Below, in pieces: positions 32,131-42,687 of a stretch of 64,000 nt of DNA. The stretch is taken from positions 20,980,293 through 21,044,292 of the forward strand of contig CM059575.1 in NCBI GenBank assembly GCA_030386875.1, written 5' to 3'. The notes below the pieces were generated by a model, which was given only the letters and a program-made list of their open reading frames with translations, was not told the origin of the DNA and searched no databases. Position numbers and translations under genes: made by a program. Within the stretch, counting starts at the first letter, position 1; each line of letters begins with the position of its first letter. The DNA comes from Morinoia aosen. Lineage: Eukaryota > Arthropoda > Malacostraca > Amphipoda > Talitridae.

Positions 32131-32284
32131 TTAATTGTATGGCTCTTACACTTGCTGGTGTGTGTGTGTGTGTGGCTCCTGCACTGATAAGGACGCACTG
32201 TGAGCGTGGTGTTGCATTCAAGATGCCCTATTGGCATTTTCTTTCCCAAATTCTTTCATTTAACTTTTTTCTCCCAAAAATTCC

Positions 32285-32900
32285 TCCATTTTACTTTTTG
32301 TGATTAAAACTTCTTAATCTAGGTCTTTTCGTACCCAAAACTTCACAACTTGCCTCTTTTCATACCCAAATTTCATAATATGTCTCTTTTCTTACCCAAA
32401 ACTTTATAATTTATCTCTTTTCTTACCAAAATTTCATAATTTGTCTCTTTTCTTACCCAAGACTTAATAATTAGTCTCTTTTCTTACCCAAAACGTTATA
32501 ATTTGTCTCTTTTCTTATCCAAATTTCATAATTTGTCTCTTTTCTTACCCAAAACGTTATAATTTGTCTCTTTTCTTACCCAAATTTCATAATTTGTCTC
32601 TTTTCTTACCCAAAACGTTATAATTTGTCTCTTTTCTTATCCAAATTTCATAATTTGTCTCTTTTCTTACCCAAAACGTTATAATTTGTCTCTTTTCTTA
32701 TCCAAATTTCATAATTTGTCTCTTTTCTTACACAAAACGTTATAATTTGTCTCTTTTCTTACCCAAATTTCATAATTTGTCTCTTTTCTTACCCAAAACG
32801 TTATAATTTGTCTCTTTTCTTATCCAAATTTCATAATTTGTCTCTTTTCTTATCCAAATTTCATAATTTGTCTCTTTCCTCACCCAAAATTTATAATTGG
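32285..32900. repeat. Minisatellite, about 30-bp unit with 61-bp dimer structure
   Basis: About 20 units share ATAATTTGTCTCTTTTCTTA. Two unit types alternate, one with CCCAAAACGTT and one with TCCAAATTTC, giving a 61-bp higher-order dimer from about 32470 to 32870. Confidence 0.8.
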
Positions 32901-33189
32901 GCTTTTCTAACCTAATTCCTAATTTGTCTCTCTCTTTGCCTAAAACTCTTTAATTTGTCTCATTTCTTGCCTACAACTAATCAATTTTACTCTTTTCTGC
33001 TTAAAATTTCTAGTTAGGCTAATTCACTGCCTAATCTTCACTAATTTGGCTTTCGTTCTGCCAAAAGTTACGAAAAATTTACAGAGTTTCAAATAAAATT
33101 TAGTTCTGAAGAACTCTCAGCATCTGAGTGCCCTTCAAGCCAGGAATGATGATTGTGGATGCTGAGTAATTTGTGCTCAAATTTTATTT

Positions 33190-33400
33190 GAAATAACCAA
33201 ATTTGATTTTAAAAAGTCAAGCTTGAGTTGAAAAAAAAATGCCAAATTTTATTTTTAAAAAGCCATATTTTACTTTTAAAAAGCCAAATTAGGAGTTCAA
33301 ACAACCAAATTTGATTTTAAAAACAGAAATTTGGAGTTAAAACAACCAAATTTGATTTTAAAAAGCCAAAATTGGTTTTAGAAAGCCAAATTTGATCTTT
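33190..33400. repeat. Degenerate minisatellite, about 24-29-bp unit
   Basis: About eight units of CCAAATTTGATTTTAAAAAG form an AT-rich patch. Confidence 0.55.
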
Positions 33401-33813
33401 CCTAGTTAGTAGAATGCCAGTTGGAGATCAATGTTGGCAGTGGCATTGTTTCCTGCTCTAGTAATTCGCCTCTGCTCGCTCGTGTGTGTGTGGGGGACTC
33501 GAGCCATGATTTGTAGTGTACTGCAGTATCTGCAACGCGAGAAGCGCTGCGTGAACTGCCCTCATTGCACTGCACTGCCTACGTTTGTGGCGCACTGTTG
33601 TCTCCACGCACCACCACTGCCAACACACGCCTCTCTCTTTACTTTACCTACGACAACATTTTACGCCCCCGTCAGATGTTCAGCGGGTTGGTTAGGTGAT
33701 AAAATTGTTTACCATGACACATTTACCAGTATCTAGTGACATAAATCTTACTCTTACAGCAGTGATATCTGGTGCGATATGATCTTTATTGATGTAAGCG
33801 TGAAGATTTTTCT

Positions 33814-34175
33814 TCAGGACACAATTATTGCATCTGTGGTAATTAGCGCTCCCAGAGTGAAGGTGTGAGGTCCCGAGCTGAAAGATAGGTAGGCCTTACT
33901 TTTGTTGGAATATAATTAGTTTTTTGTTTTGTTAAAGACCATCTTTTATGGTTCAATATTGCTTTATTTTTCAGCTCCATTTATTTCTGGTTTGATTTTA
34001 TCCTGTTGCATTAACTTCCTTCCTAACTTACTGTTTCTATGTGCTGGGAATCTTGTGTGAGATTACGCGTAGTGCATAGGTTCCTCGTTCCTTCAACTCG
34101 ATATTAAGTGGTGCCTTTGTCCTCGCTCTCTTCAGAACACCTTTGTTGTGACTAGGGATCCTAGTTCGAACTTAT
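33814..34175 (+). repeat. Interspersed repeat family R1, copy 2
   Basis: It shares GGTAATTAGCGCTCCCAGAG, GAGGTCCCGAGCTGAA, TTTTTGTTTTGTTAAAGACC and CTTTGTTGTGACTAGGGATC with the other R1 copies. The same strand is used in all copies seen. Confidence 0.6.
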
Positions 34176-34620
34176 ACTTTCTAAAAGAACTTGAGGTTTC
34201 TCAATGATTTCTCGGTCCTTTAGAATAATCGTACCAATTATAAAAATGATCTGGGGTAATGAGAGAATGGAAAGGAATAGCATATTTTCTGGAGGGTTTC
34301 ATTTGACGGAATCAGGGTTCTTGGGAGTTATTAGTTAGCAGAAGTATACATTACGTGTTGATAAACGTGAAGGATACATTGTTGTGGTTATCGTGGGGAA
34401 ATTTTTACGTAAAAATATTTGCCAGAATATTTGCGTCTGAATATTTGTGAGAATGTTTACGTGACAATATTTGCGAGAAAATTGGTGTTCTGTTGAGGTG
34501 ATTGAAAGAGATGACGAATGGAGCAAAATTTATGGAATTCAAAGTACAACGAAATTGCATTGCATCGCGCAGACTACACTGCAATACAGAGTATGAGACA
34601 CTGTGGTGCTCCTTGCAGTA

Positions 34621-37600
34621 CCACACTGCACTGTCTCGTTCTCTCTACACACTGCACTGTCTCCTTCTCTCTACACACTGCACTGTCTCCTTCTCTCCAC
34701 ACACTGCACAGTCTCCTTCTCTCTACACACTGCACTGTCTCCTTCTCTCTACGCACTGCACAGTCTCCTTCTCTCTACGCACTGCACAGTCTCCTTCTCT
34801 CTACACACTGCACTGTCTCTTTCACTCCACACACTGCACAGTCTCCTTCTCTCTACACACTGCACTGTCTCCTTCTCTCCACACACTGCACAGTCTCCTT
34901 CTCTCCACACACTGCACAGTCTCCTTCTCTCTACACACTGCACTGTCTCCTTCTCTCTACGCACTGCACAGTCTCCTTCTCTCTACACACTGCACTGTCT
35001 CTTTCACTCCACACACTGCACAGTCTCCTCTCCACACACTGCACAGTCTCCTTCTCTCTACACACTGCACTGTCTCTTTCTCTCTACACACTGCACTGTC
35101 TCCTTCTCTCTACACACTGCACTGTCTCCTTCTCTCTACACACTGCACTGTCTCCTTCTCTCTACACACTGCACTGTCTCCTTCTCTCTACACACTGCAC
35201 TGTCTCCTTCTCTCTACACACTGCACAGTCTCCTTCTCTCTACGCACTGCACAGTCTCCTTCTCTCTATGCACTGCACAGTCTCCTTCTCTCTACACACT
35301 GCACTGTCTCCTTCTCTCTACACACTGCACTGTCTCCTTCTCTCTACACACTGCACAGTCTCCTTCACTCCACACACTGCACAGTCTCCTTCTCTCTACA
35401 CACTGCACTGTCTCCTTCTCTCTACACACTGCACAGTCTCCTTCTCTCTACACACTGCACTGTCTCCTTCTCTTTACACACTGCACTGTCTCCTTCTCTC
35501 CACACACTGCACAGTCTCCTTCTCTCTACACACTGCACTGTCTCCTTCTCTCTACGCACTGCACAGTCTCCTTCTCTCTACGCACTGCACAGTCTCCTTC
35601 TCTCTACGCACTGCACAGTCTCCTTCTCTCTACACACTGCACTGTCTCCTTCACTCCACACACTGCACAGTCTCCTTCTCTCTACACACTGCACTGTCTC
35701 CTTCTCTCCACACACTGCACAGTCTCCTTCTCTCTACATACTGCACTATCTCCTTCTCTCTACGCACTGCACAGTCTCCTCCTCTCTACGCACTGCACAG
35801 TCTCCTTCTCTCTACACACTGCACTGTCTCTTTCACTCCACACACTGCACAGTCTCCTTCTCTCTACACACTGCACTGTCTCCTTCTCTCCACACACTGC
35901 ACAGTCTCCTTCTCTCTACACACTGCACTGTCTCCTTCTCTCTACGCACTGCACAGTCTCCTTCTCTCTACGCACTGCACAGTCTCCTTCTCTCTACACA
36001 CTGCACTGTCTCTTTCACTCCACACACTGCACAGTCTCCTTCTCTCTACACACTGCACTGTCTCCTTCTCTCCACACACTGCACAGTCTCCTTCTCTCTA
36101 CACACTGCACTGTCTCTTTCTCTCTACACACTGCACTGTCTCCTTCTCTCTACACACTGCACTGTCTCCTTCTCTCTACACACTGCACTGTCTCCTTCTC
36201 TCTACACACTGCACTGTCTCCTTCTCTCTACACACTGCACAGTCTCCTTCTCTCTACGCACTGCACAGTCTCCTTCACTCCACACACTGCACAGTCTCCT
36301 TCTCTCTACACACTGCACTGTCTCCTTCTCTCTACACACTGCACTGTCTCCTTCTCTCTACACACTGCACTGTCTCCTTCTCTCTACACACTGCACTGTC
36401 TCCTTCTCTCTACACACTGCACTGTCTCCTTCTCTCTACACACTGCACAGTCTCCTTCTCTCTACGCACTGCACAGTCTCCTTCTCTCTACGCACTGCAC
36501 AGTCTCCTTCTCTCTACACACTGCACTGTCTCCTTCTCTCTACACACTGCACTGTCTCCTTCACTCCACACACTGCACAGTCTCCTTCACTCCACACACT
36601 GCACAGTCTCCTTCTCTCTACACACTGCACTGTCTCCTTCTCTTTACACACTGCACAGTCTCCTTCTCTCTACACACTGCACTGTCTCCTTCTCTCTACA
36701 CACTGCACTGTCTCCTTCTCTCCACACACTGCACAGTCTCCTTCTCTCTACACACTGCACTGTCTCCTTCTCTCTACGCACTGCACAGTCTCCTTCTCTC
36801 TACGCACTGCACAGTCTCCTTCTCTCTACACACTGCACTGTCTCCTTCACTCCACACACTGCACAGTCTCCTTCTCTCTACACACTGCACTTTCTCCTTC
36901 TCTCCACACACTGCACAGTCTCCTTCTCTCTACACACTGCACTGTCTCCTTCTCTCTACACACTGCACAGTCTCCTCCTCTCTACACACTGCACAGTCTC
37001 CTTCACTCTACACACTGCACAGTCTCCTTCACTCCACACACTGCACAGTCTCCTCCTCTCCACAGACTGCACAGTCTCCTCCTCTCCACAGACTGCACAG
37101 TCTCCTCCACTCCACACGCTGCACAGTCTCCTTCACTCCACACACTGTACAGTCTCCTCCTCTCTACAGACTGCACAGTCTCCTCCACTCCACACACTGC
37201 ACAGTCTCCTCCACTCCACACACTGCACAGTGTCCTCCTCTCTACACACTGTACAGTCTCCTCTCTACACACTGCACAGTCTCCTCCTCTCCACAGACTG
37301 CACAGTCTCCTCCACTACACACACTGCACAGTCTCCTCCTCTCTACAGACTGCACAGTCTCCTCCACTCCACACACTGCACAGTCTCCTCCACTCCACAC
37401 ACTGCACTGTCTCCTCCACTCCACACACTGCACAGTCTCCTCCACTCCACACACTGCACAGTCTCCTCTCTACACACTGCACAGTCTCCTCCTCTCTACA
37501 CACTGCACAGTCTCCTCCACTCCACACACTGCACAGTCTCCTCCTCTCCACACACTGCACAGTCTCCTCCTCTCCACAGACTGCACAGTCTCCTCCTCTC

Positions 37601-38240
37601 CACAGACTGCACAGTCTCCTCCACTACACACACTGCACAGTCTCCTCCTCTCCACAGACTGCACAGTCTCCTCCTCTCTACAGACTGCACAGTCTCCTCC
37701 ACTCACACACTGCAGTCTCCCCCTCTCTACAGACTGCACAGTCTCCTCCACTCACACACTGCAGTCTCCTCCTCTCTACACGCTGCACAGTCTCCTCCAG
37801 TCCACACACTGCACAGTCTCCTCCTCTCCTCACACTGCACAGTCTCCTCCACTCCACACGCTGCACAGTCTCCTTCACTCCACACGCTGCACAGTCTCCT
37901 TCACTCCACACACTGCACAGTCTCCTCCTCCCTATAGACTGCACAGTCTCCTCCACTCCACACACTGCAAAGTCTCCTCCTCTCTACACACTGCACAGTC
38001 TCCTCTCTACACACTGCACAGTCTCCTCCTCTCTACACACTGCAGTCTCCTCCACTCCACACACTGCACAGTCTCCTCCACTCCACACACTGCACAGTCT
38101 CCTCCACTCCACACACTGCACAGTCTCCTCCACTCCACACACTGCACAGTTTCCTCCACACCACACACTGCACAGTCTCCTCCACACCACACACTGCACA
38201 GTCTCCTCCACACCACACACTGCACAGTCTCTTCACTCAC
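34621..38240. repeat. 26-bp pyrimidine-rich minisatellite, about 139 copies, intron 6
   Basis: The unit is TCTCCTTCTCTCTACACACT plus GCACTG or GCACAG. The left two thirds use TTCTCTC(T/C)AC, the right third (from about 37040) uses CTCCACTCCACACAC. Variation is mostly C/T and A/T at the CACTG/CACAG site. All three + frames are nearly stop-free because the unit lacks stops; frames of up to 1322 codons are repeat by-products. Each CACAG unit reads as a pyrimidine tract followed by CAG, which resembles a 3' splice site. Confidence 0.95.
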
Positions 38241-38524
38241 TGCAGCACACAGCACAGCACTGCGGTGCGTGCAGTAGGTGGCCGCAGTTCCACCAACATC
38301 GCAACACCCTCACCTGTGTTTTCTCTCTCTCTCTCTTCCACTCTCCCTCACCCTCATATCATGGCAGGAGGGCTTTGAGTGCCAAGGGCAGCGATAGGTT
38401 AGTGCACATGTTTTGTATCTCCCATTCCAGTCCATTCTGTTGTGTGACCTGCGCCTGGTGCCCTGCCTGACCCTCTCCTGCCTCACACTCTGGCGCTCTC
38501 TAGAGCTGCTGCTCATTGAGTGCA

Positions 38525-38765
38525 CCATGCAGCTGTTCTGTGTGGATTGCTATTAACTTTTGCATTGTTTTTCTCCTGCTGAGCTTTTTACGGGAATGCT
38601 TCTCTGTTTTTGCGTTGAAGCTGTTCTGTATGGAGTGCTATTAACTTTTTGCATTGTTTTTCTGGTATTTTTGTGTTGAAGCGGTTCTCTATTGATTGCT
38701 ATTAACTTTTTGCAGCGTTGATTTTCTCCTACTGAGTTTTTAGGTGAATGCTTTTCTATTTTTGT
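38525..38765. repeat. Three-copy tandem repeat, about 95 bp
   Basis: Units share GCTATTAACTTTTTGCATTG and TTTTTCT..TGTTCTGTATGGAG-like pieces. It sits between the 26-bp array and LINE B. Confidence 0.55.
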
Positions 38766-39581
38766 GGTACTTTTCGGTTTGAGTTTACCTTACTACTTTG
38801 CTACAACCATGAGTTTGGGTCATTTTGCTTCAGTCAATCAGTTTTCTGTCATTCACTTAGCTCAATTGGAATTTGAAAAAGGAATTTTCATAGTTCAGTT
38901 AGTTTTTTCATTTGTACTTTAAAATGAACAATTTTAGTGCAACAGCTATTTTTTCAGTGGCTACTTGAGTTGAGAATTTTGTTGAATCATCGGTTTATGC
39001 AGTATTCAAGATAATCTTGGTAAAAGAACTTCAAATCCAGACATGCCAACATCACAGTTGTCAGTTGTGCAGACGTGCGCAGGTTTTGTGTTCACTGAAA
39101 GCAGTCACTTCTCACCATGCTTCCTAGATTAGTTTTTCGTAACCAAAATCCTTCATTTTCCATTATATAAATTGAGCGTAAAATGTACTAGCCCCAAAAT
39201 TCTGGCCCTAAAAGAGTTACCTGGCAACCTTCATTATGTTGTGCCTAAGCAAATTAGCATCTACGCTGTGACTTGCACCGCTGCATTACACACGAGCTGT
39301 ACACTACACTCTGAGCATTAGCTCTGTGTGTGGTGGACTGAGTAGTTGTAAACTGTCATCACACGCTCACAAGGACATTGATGTTGAGTAAAAGCCAATT
39401 TTGTACCAAGTTCCTTGAGTTGAAGGCAGTCACAGTTACATTCGAAAGCATCAAACGCTCGATGTTTTAACAAGTTTGGATTGACAGATGCTTTTATTTG
39501 AAGTCTGTAATATTTGTTACGTCAAGGGAGAATGCTAAAAATGTTAAAGAATCAAACTAACTTAATACGAGAGGACCATGC

Positions 39582-39592
39582 TTCTCAAACTG
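39582..39592. repeat. Target-site duplication of LINE B, left
   Basis: TTCTCAAACTG is repeated at 46581-46591. The next base differs (A left, T right), which fixes the limit. Confidence 0.85.
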
Positions 39593-40100
39593 AGGAAATT
39601 TTCGCTGTTCCCTTTACCAAGTTTTTACTGGTACCAAATTATTGAATTATTGAGCTTGGTGAAGGGAAAGAAGTCGTAAACAAGGATTGATACAGGAATA
39701 CCTACTCACGAGCAGGTATCCAGCTGACCCGGCACCTTCTCGTGGTGGTACCGTTGAAATACCCAACTGCTCTTTCCTCTATCTTCTGAGTTTTCTTTCG
39801 AGGGATTAAGATTTTAGGTTTTTTTCAAATTCCCCGTTGTTGGGTAGAACAAAGTCGGGCGGCGGCCCGAGCTCTTCGGAGCTTGGGTCTCATTTGCGTA
39901 GTTATTTTCTCTTTAATTTGCCCTATACTCCAGGGCCCTTGAATAACCTATAAGAATAGACTTAAGCTACGCAGACCAATAGTCCATTTTGGACTACTAC
40001 TTTGGATCCCAAAGTTAAACTTTAAGCACTTCTGGCAACAATCAGCGAATACCTCAAACCCCGACTTTGAGGCGGGGAAACCCCCTCTGAAGCCGGGAGT
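39593..40100 (+). promoter_or_regulatory. LINE B 5' UTR
   Basis: Being the 5' end of a complete copy, it should carry the internal promoter. A GC-rich hairpin is visible at about 39868-39889 (CCCGAGCTC / GGAGCTTGGG), and a second one (GAGGCGGGG / CCCCCTC) lies 20-45 bases before the ORF1 start. Their roles are unknown. Confidence 0.5.
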
Positions 40101-42644
40101 ATGTACGCCAAAAATAAAAACAAATTAAAACAACGAATAAACCCCAACAAAAACAACCTAAGCACTGCTACCAGCGTAGGTGCAACAAACCCCAAAACTA
40201 ACACTATCACCAGGAAGATAAGCGAAAACAATGACACATCTGACCAAACAACCAAAAAAACTCCACCGGAACCAAACGGTGCTACCTGTAAGGTGGACCA
40301 ATTGGAGGCTAAATTAAATGAAGTGCTGAATAGACTTGCGGCAGGTGATGCAACCAAATGCATCAACCCCGATAAACATGAAGTTGAAAAGGAAGCACAA
40401 AATGTAGACGATCGAATAAGGAAAATCGAAAATACACTCGAAAAAATCCTAGAAATGACGAAAGCGCAGAACATAGGAAAAAACAGTAAAATTATGGGCT
40501 ACGAGAAAGAAAATGTGAGACAACAAAGCAAAGCTAACAAATACACACCCATATCGTTGAACCAAGAAATGACGAAGAACGACCATTATACAAAGTTCTT
40601 CTTGGTCAAATTCAAAATCGAAGAGAGAAACCAAATAAATCCATCTTGCCTCCAAGAAGAAATAGTCAAAATAACTGGTTTGAAGGCGAAAAGAATAACT
40701 TATTCAGGTAAAGATAGCTTTATCATAGAAACTCGAAACAAACCCCAATCTGAGCGCATCACCAGACTTACTAATGTCGACGGCATTAATTGCCAGATCA
40801 GCGAACACCCATACTACAATCAATCCAAAGGACTAATATATATTCAAGAATACGATGTAGATAATATGGAAGATTTTGTGGGAGGCCTGAAGAGCCAGTA
40901 CAATATCAGTGACGCTGTCCGTGCCAGCTTCATTAAAACTCGATTCTCCCAAACCACCCCACTCCTACTAACCTTTAATAGCTACACTACACCAGACTCT
41001 ATATATATCCCAGGCGAAAAATCAGATACGATAGTATACCCATTTATTAATAGACCAATGATCTGCCACAAATGTCAAAACTATGGCCACACAGCCAAAC
41101 ACTGCCATAACGAAGCAAACTGTAAACGCTGCGGAGAAACAGGCCATGACAGCGAACACTGTGGCAGCACCCTCTCCTGCATGCATTGCAAGCGTCAACA
41201 TGAAACTGGCCACAGAGAATGCCCGAAACATATCATGGAAACAGAAATATGCAAAGTCCAACAAGAACAACGAGTTAATAGGCGTCGTGCTGTACAGATA
41301 GTCACAGGACACTCCGAGATACCAATATCAGATACGAACACCCCCACAACTCATTTCAATATAACGATGCAGGAAAACGAAAAGCGGAAAATTACTCCAT
41401 GGCTCCTAGAAAAATGTATTGCAAACCAAATTCAAGGAAAACCCAAATCTATTCGATTGGGCGGCAAAAACACATTTATTGTAGAATTAGATCACACACG
41501 ACAAAAAGATGAAATACAGAAAATCAAAGACATAAACAACATCCCTGTGCAAGTAACAGAAAATAACTATGTAAATCTTTCAAAAGGACTCGCCTACATC
41601 TATAACTACGACTTCACCAACTTCGAGAAATTCAAACAAGGTTTAATGGAAAACCATATAATCAAAAATGTTGAACCAGCAAATTGGATAAAAAGCCGTA
41701 ACACAAATGCAAAAGCAATACTTCTAACTTTCAGAGGCTCAACCCCCCCTGAGTATATCGACATCCTTGGCCAAGACTGCAAGAGTAGGATATATGAATA
41801 CTTCGACCGCCCTATGATGTGTAAAAAGTGCTTGGAATACAACCATACTGCTAAAAGATGTACCAGTGAAGAGTTCGTGTGTGGAAAATGCGCAACAAAA
41901 GGCCATGAAACAACAAATTGCACGGAAAACAACTTGACATGCTATCACTGCGGAAACAATCACAAAACTGGAGACCGGACTTGCCCGGAACAACGCAAGC
42001 AACAAGAACTAATTTCTATCCGTACTAAACAAAACGTATCAAGAGAACAAGCCCTTATGATATACCACAAACGATCCCCACAACTCGATCAAAGCTACGC
42101 ACAAATAACCAGAAATCGAACGGATCAAATACCCAAAGTACCAACCCCCCAACCCTTTATGGCGGCTACCAAAAACCAAACGATCACCGAACAAAATATG
42201 GCTCCCCCACTTTGTAACGAAACAGGTATAACTTATAACACAACCGATACACCAGAAACCAAACCACCGCAAACTTCACAACGCGACCACGAAACATGCG
42301 AAAAAGAAATACTCCGCATTAAACCCAACCCAACACAATTGCTCAAACCCTCAATTAATATTGAAACTACAGCCGAAGGATCTGAAAATGAGGAAGATGG
42401 CACGAGCGAATGCAACCCTATTATGAGACAAGAAGCCAGACGAATATTCAACGAATTCAAACCCCCAAAGCAGCACAAACCTTCCAAAACCCCAAACAAG
42501 AAGCGACCAAGATCACGATCAAAATCACGATCCCCCACCTACAGCCGCAACAGACATGATAAACAACAAATTTACTCAGATGAGGAACAATCACACTACT
42601 CTCGAGACTCTAGGATTAGAGATAGATCACCCAAAAGAAAGTAA
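40101..42644 (+). CDS. LINE B ORF1: Gag-like protein with duplicated RNA-binding module
   Basis: 847 codons, intact. Residues 63-120 are charged and likely coiled-coil. Module 1 (about 165-400) has an RRM-like region (S-K-G-L-I-Y-I at 242) and three CCHC knuckles (from C322: C-H-K-C-Q-N-Y-G-H). Module 2 (about 425-650) repeats the layout (S-K-G-L-A-Y-I at 494; knuckles from C574: C-K-K-C-L-E-Y-N-H). The shift between both landmarks is 252 residues, so this is a whole-module tandem duplication. The C-terminus (about 795-847) is R/S-rich (S-R-S-K-S-R-S). ORF1 proteins coat element RNA; one module would be usual. The ATG at 40101 is the first in frame after the UTR hairpins. Confidence 0.85.
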   Translation: MYAKNKNKLKQRINPNKNNLSTATSVGATNPKTNTITRKISENNDTSDQTTKKTPPEPNGATCKVDQLEAKLNEVLNRLAAGDATKCINPDKHEVEKEAQNVDDRIRKIENTLEKILEMTKAQNIGKNSKIMGYEKENVRQQSKANKYTPISLNQEMTKNDHYTKFFLVKFKIEERNQINPSCLQEEIVKITGLKAKRITYSGKDSFIIETRNKPQSERITRLTNVDGINCQISEHPYYNQSKGLIYIQEYDVDNMEDFVGGLKSQYNISDAVRASFIKTRFSQTTPLLLTFNSYTTPDSIYIPGEKSDTIVYPFINRPMICHKCQNYGHTAKHCHNEANCKRCGETGHDSEHCGSTLSCMHCKRQHETGHRECPKHIMETEICKVQQEQRVNRRRAVQIVTGHSEIPISDTNTPTTHFNITMQENEKRKITPWLLEKCIANQIQGKPKSIRLGGKNTFIVELDHTRQKDEIQKIKDINNIPVQVTENNYVNLSKGLAYIYNYDFTNFEKFKQGLMENHIIKNVEPANWIKSRNTNAKAILLTFRGSTPPEYIDILGQDCKSRIYEYFDRPMMCKKCLEYNHTAKRCTSEEFVCGKCATKGHETTNCTENNLTCYHCGNNHKTGDRTCPEQRKQQELISIRTKQNVSREQALMIYHKRSPQLDQSYAQITRNRTDQIPKVPTPQPFMAATKNQTITEQNMAPPLCNETGITYNTTDTPETKPPQTSQRDHETCEKEILRIKPNPTQLLKPSINIETTAEGSENEEDGTSECNPIMRQEARRIFNEFKPPKQHKPSKTPNKKRPRSRSKSRSPTYSRNRHDKQQIYSDEEQSHYSRDSRIRDRSPKRK

Positions 42645-42687
42645 CTAATTGAACGATTGAATAACAAAATCAAATCAAACACACCCC

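Noticed and set aside
34502..38470. Open frames of 1322, 1139 and 1224 codons on the + strand
   Set aside because: All lie in the 26-bp minisatellite. The unit has no stop in any + frame, so long frames are expected without selection. Composition simply cycles through the unit.
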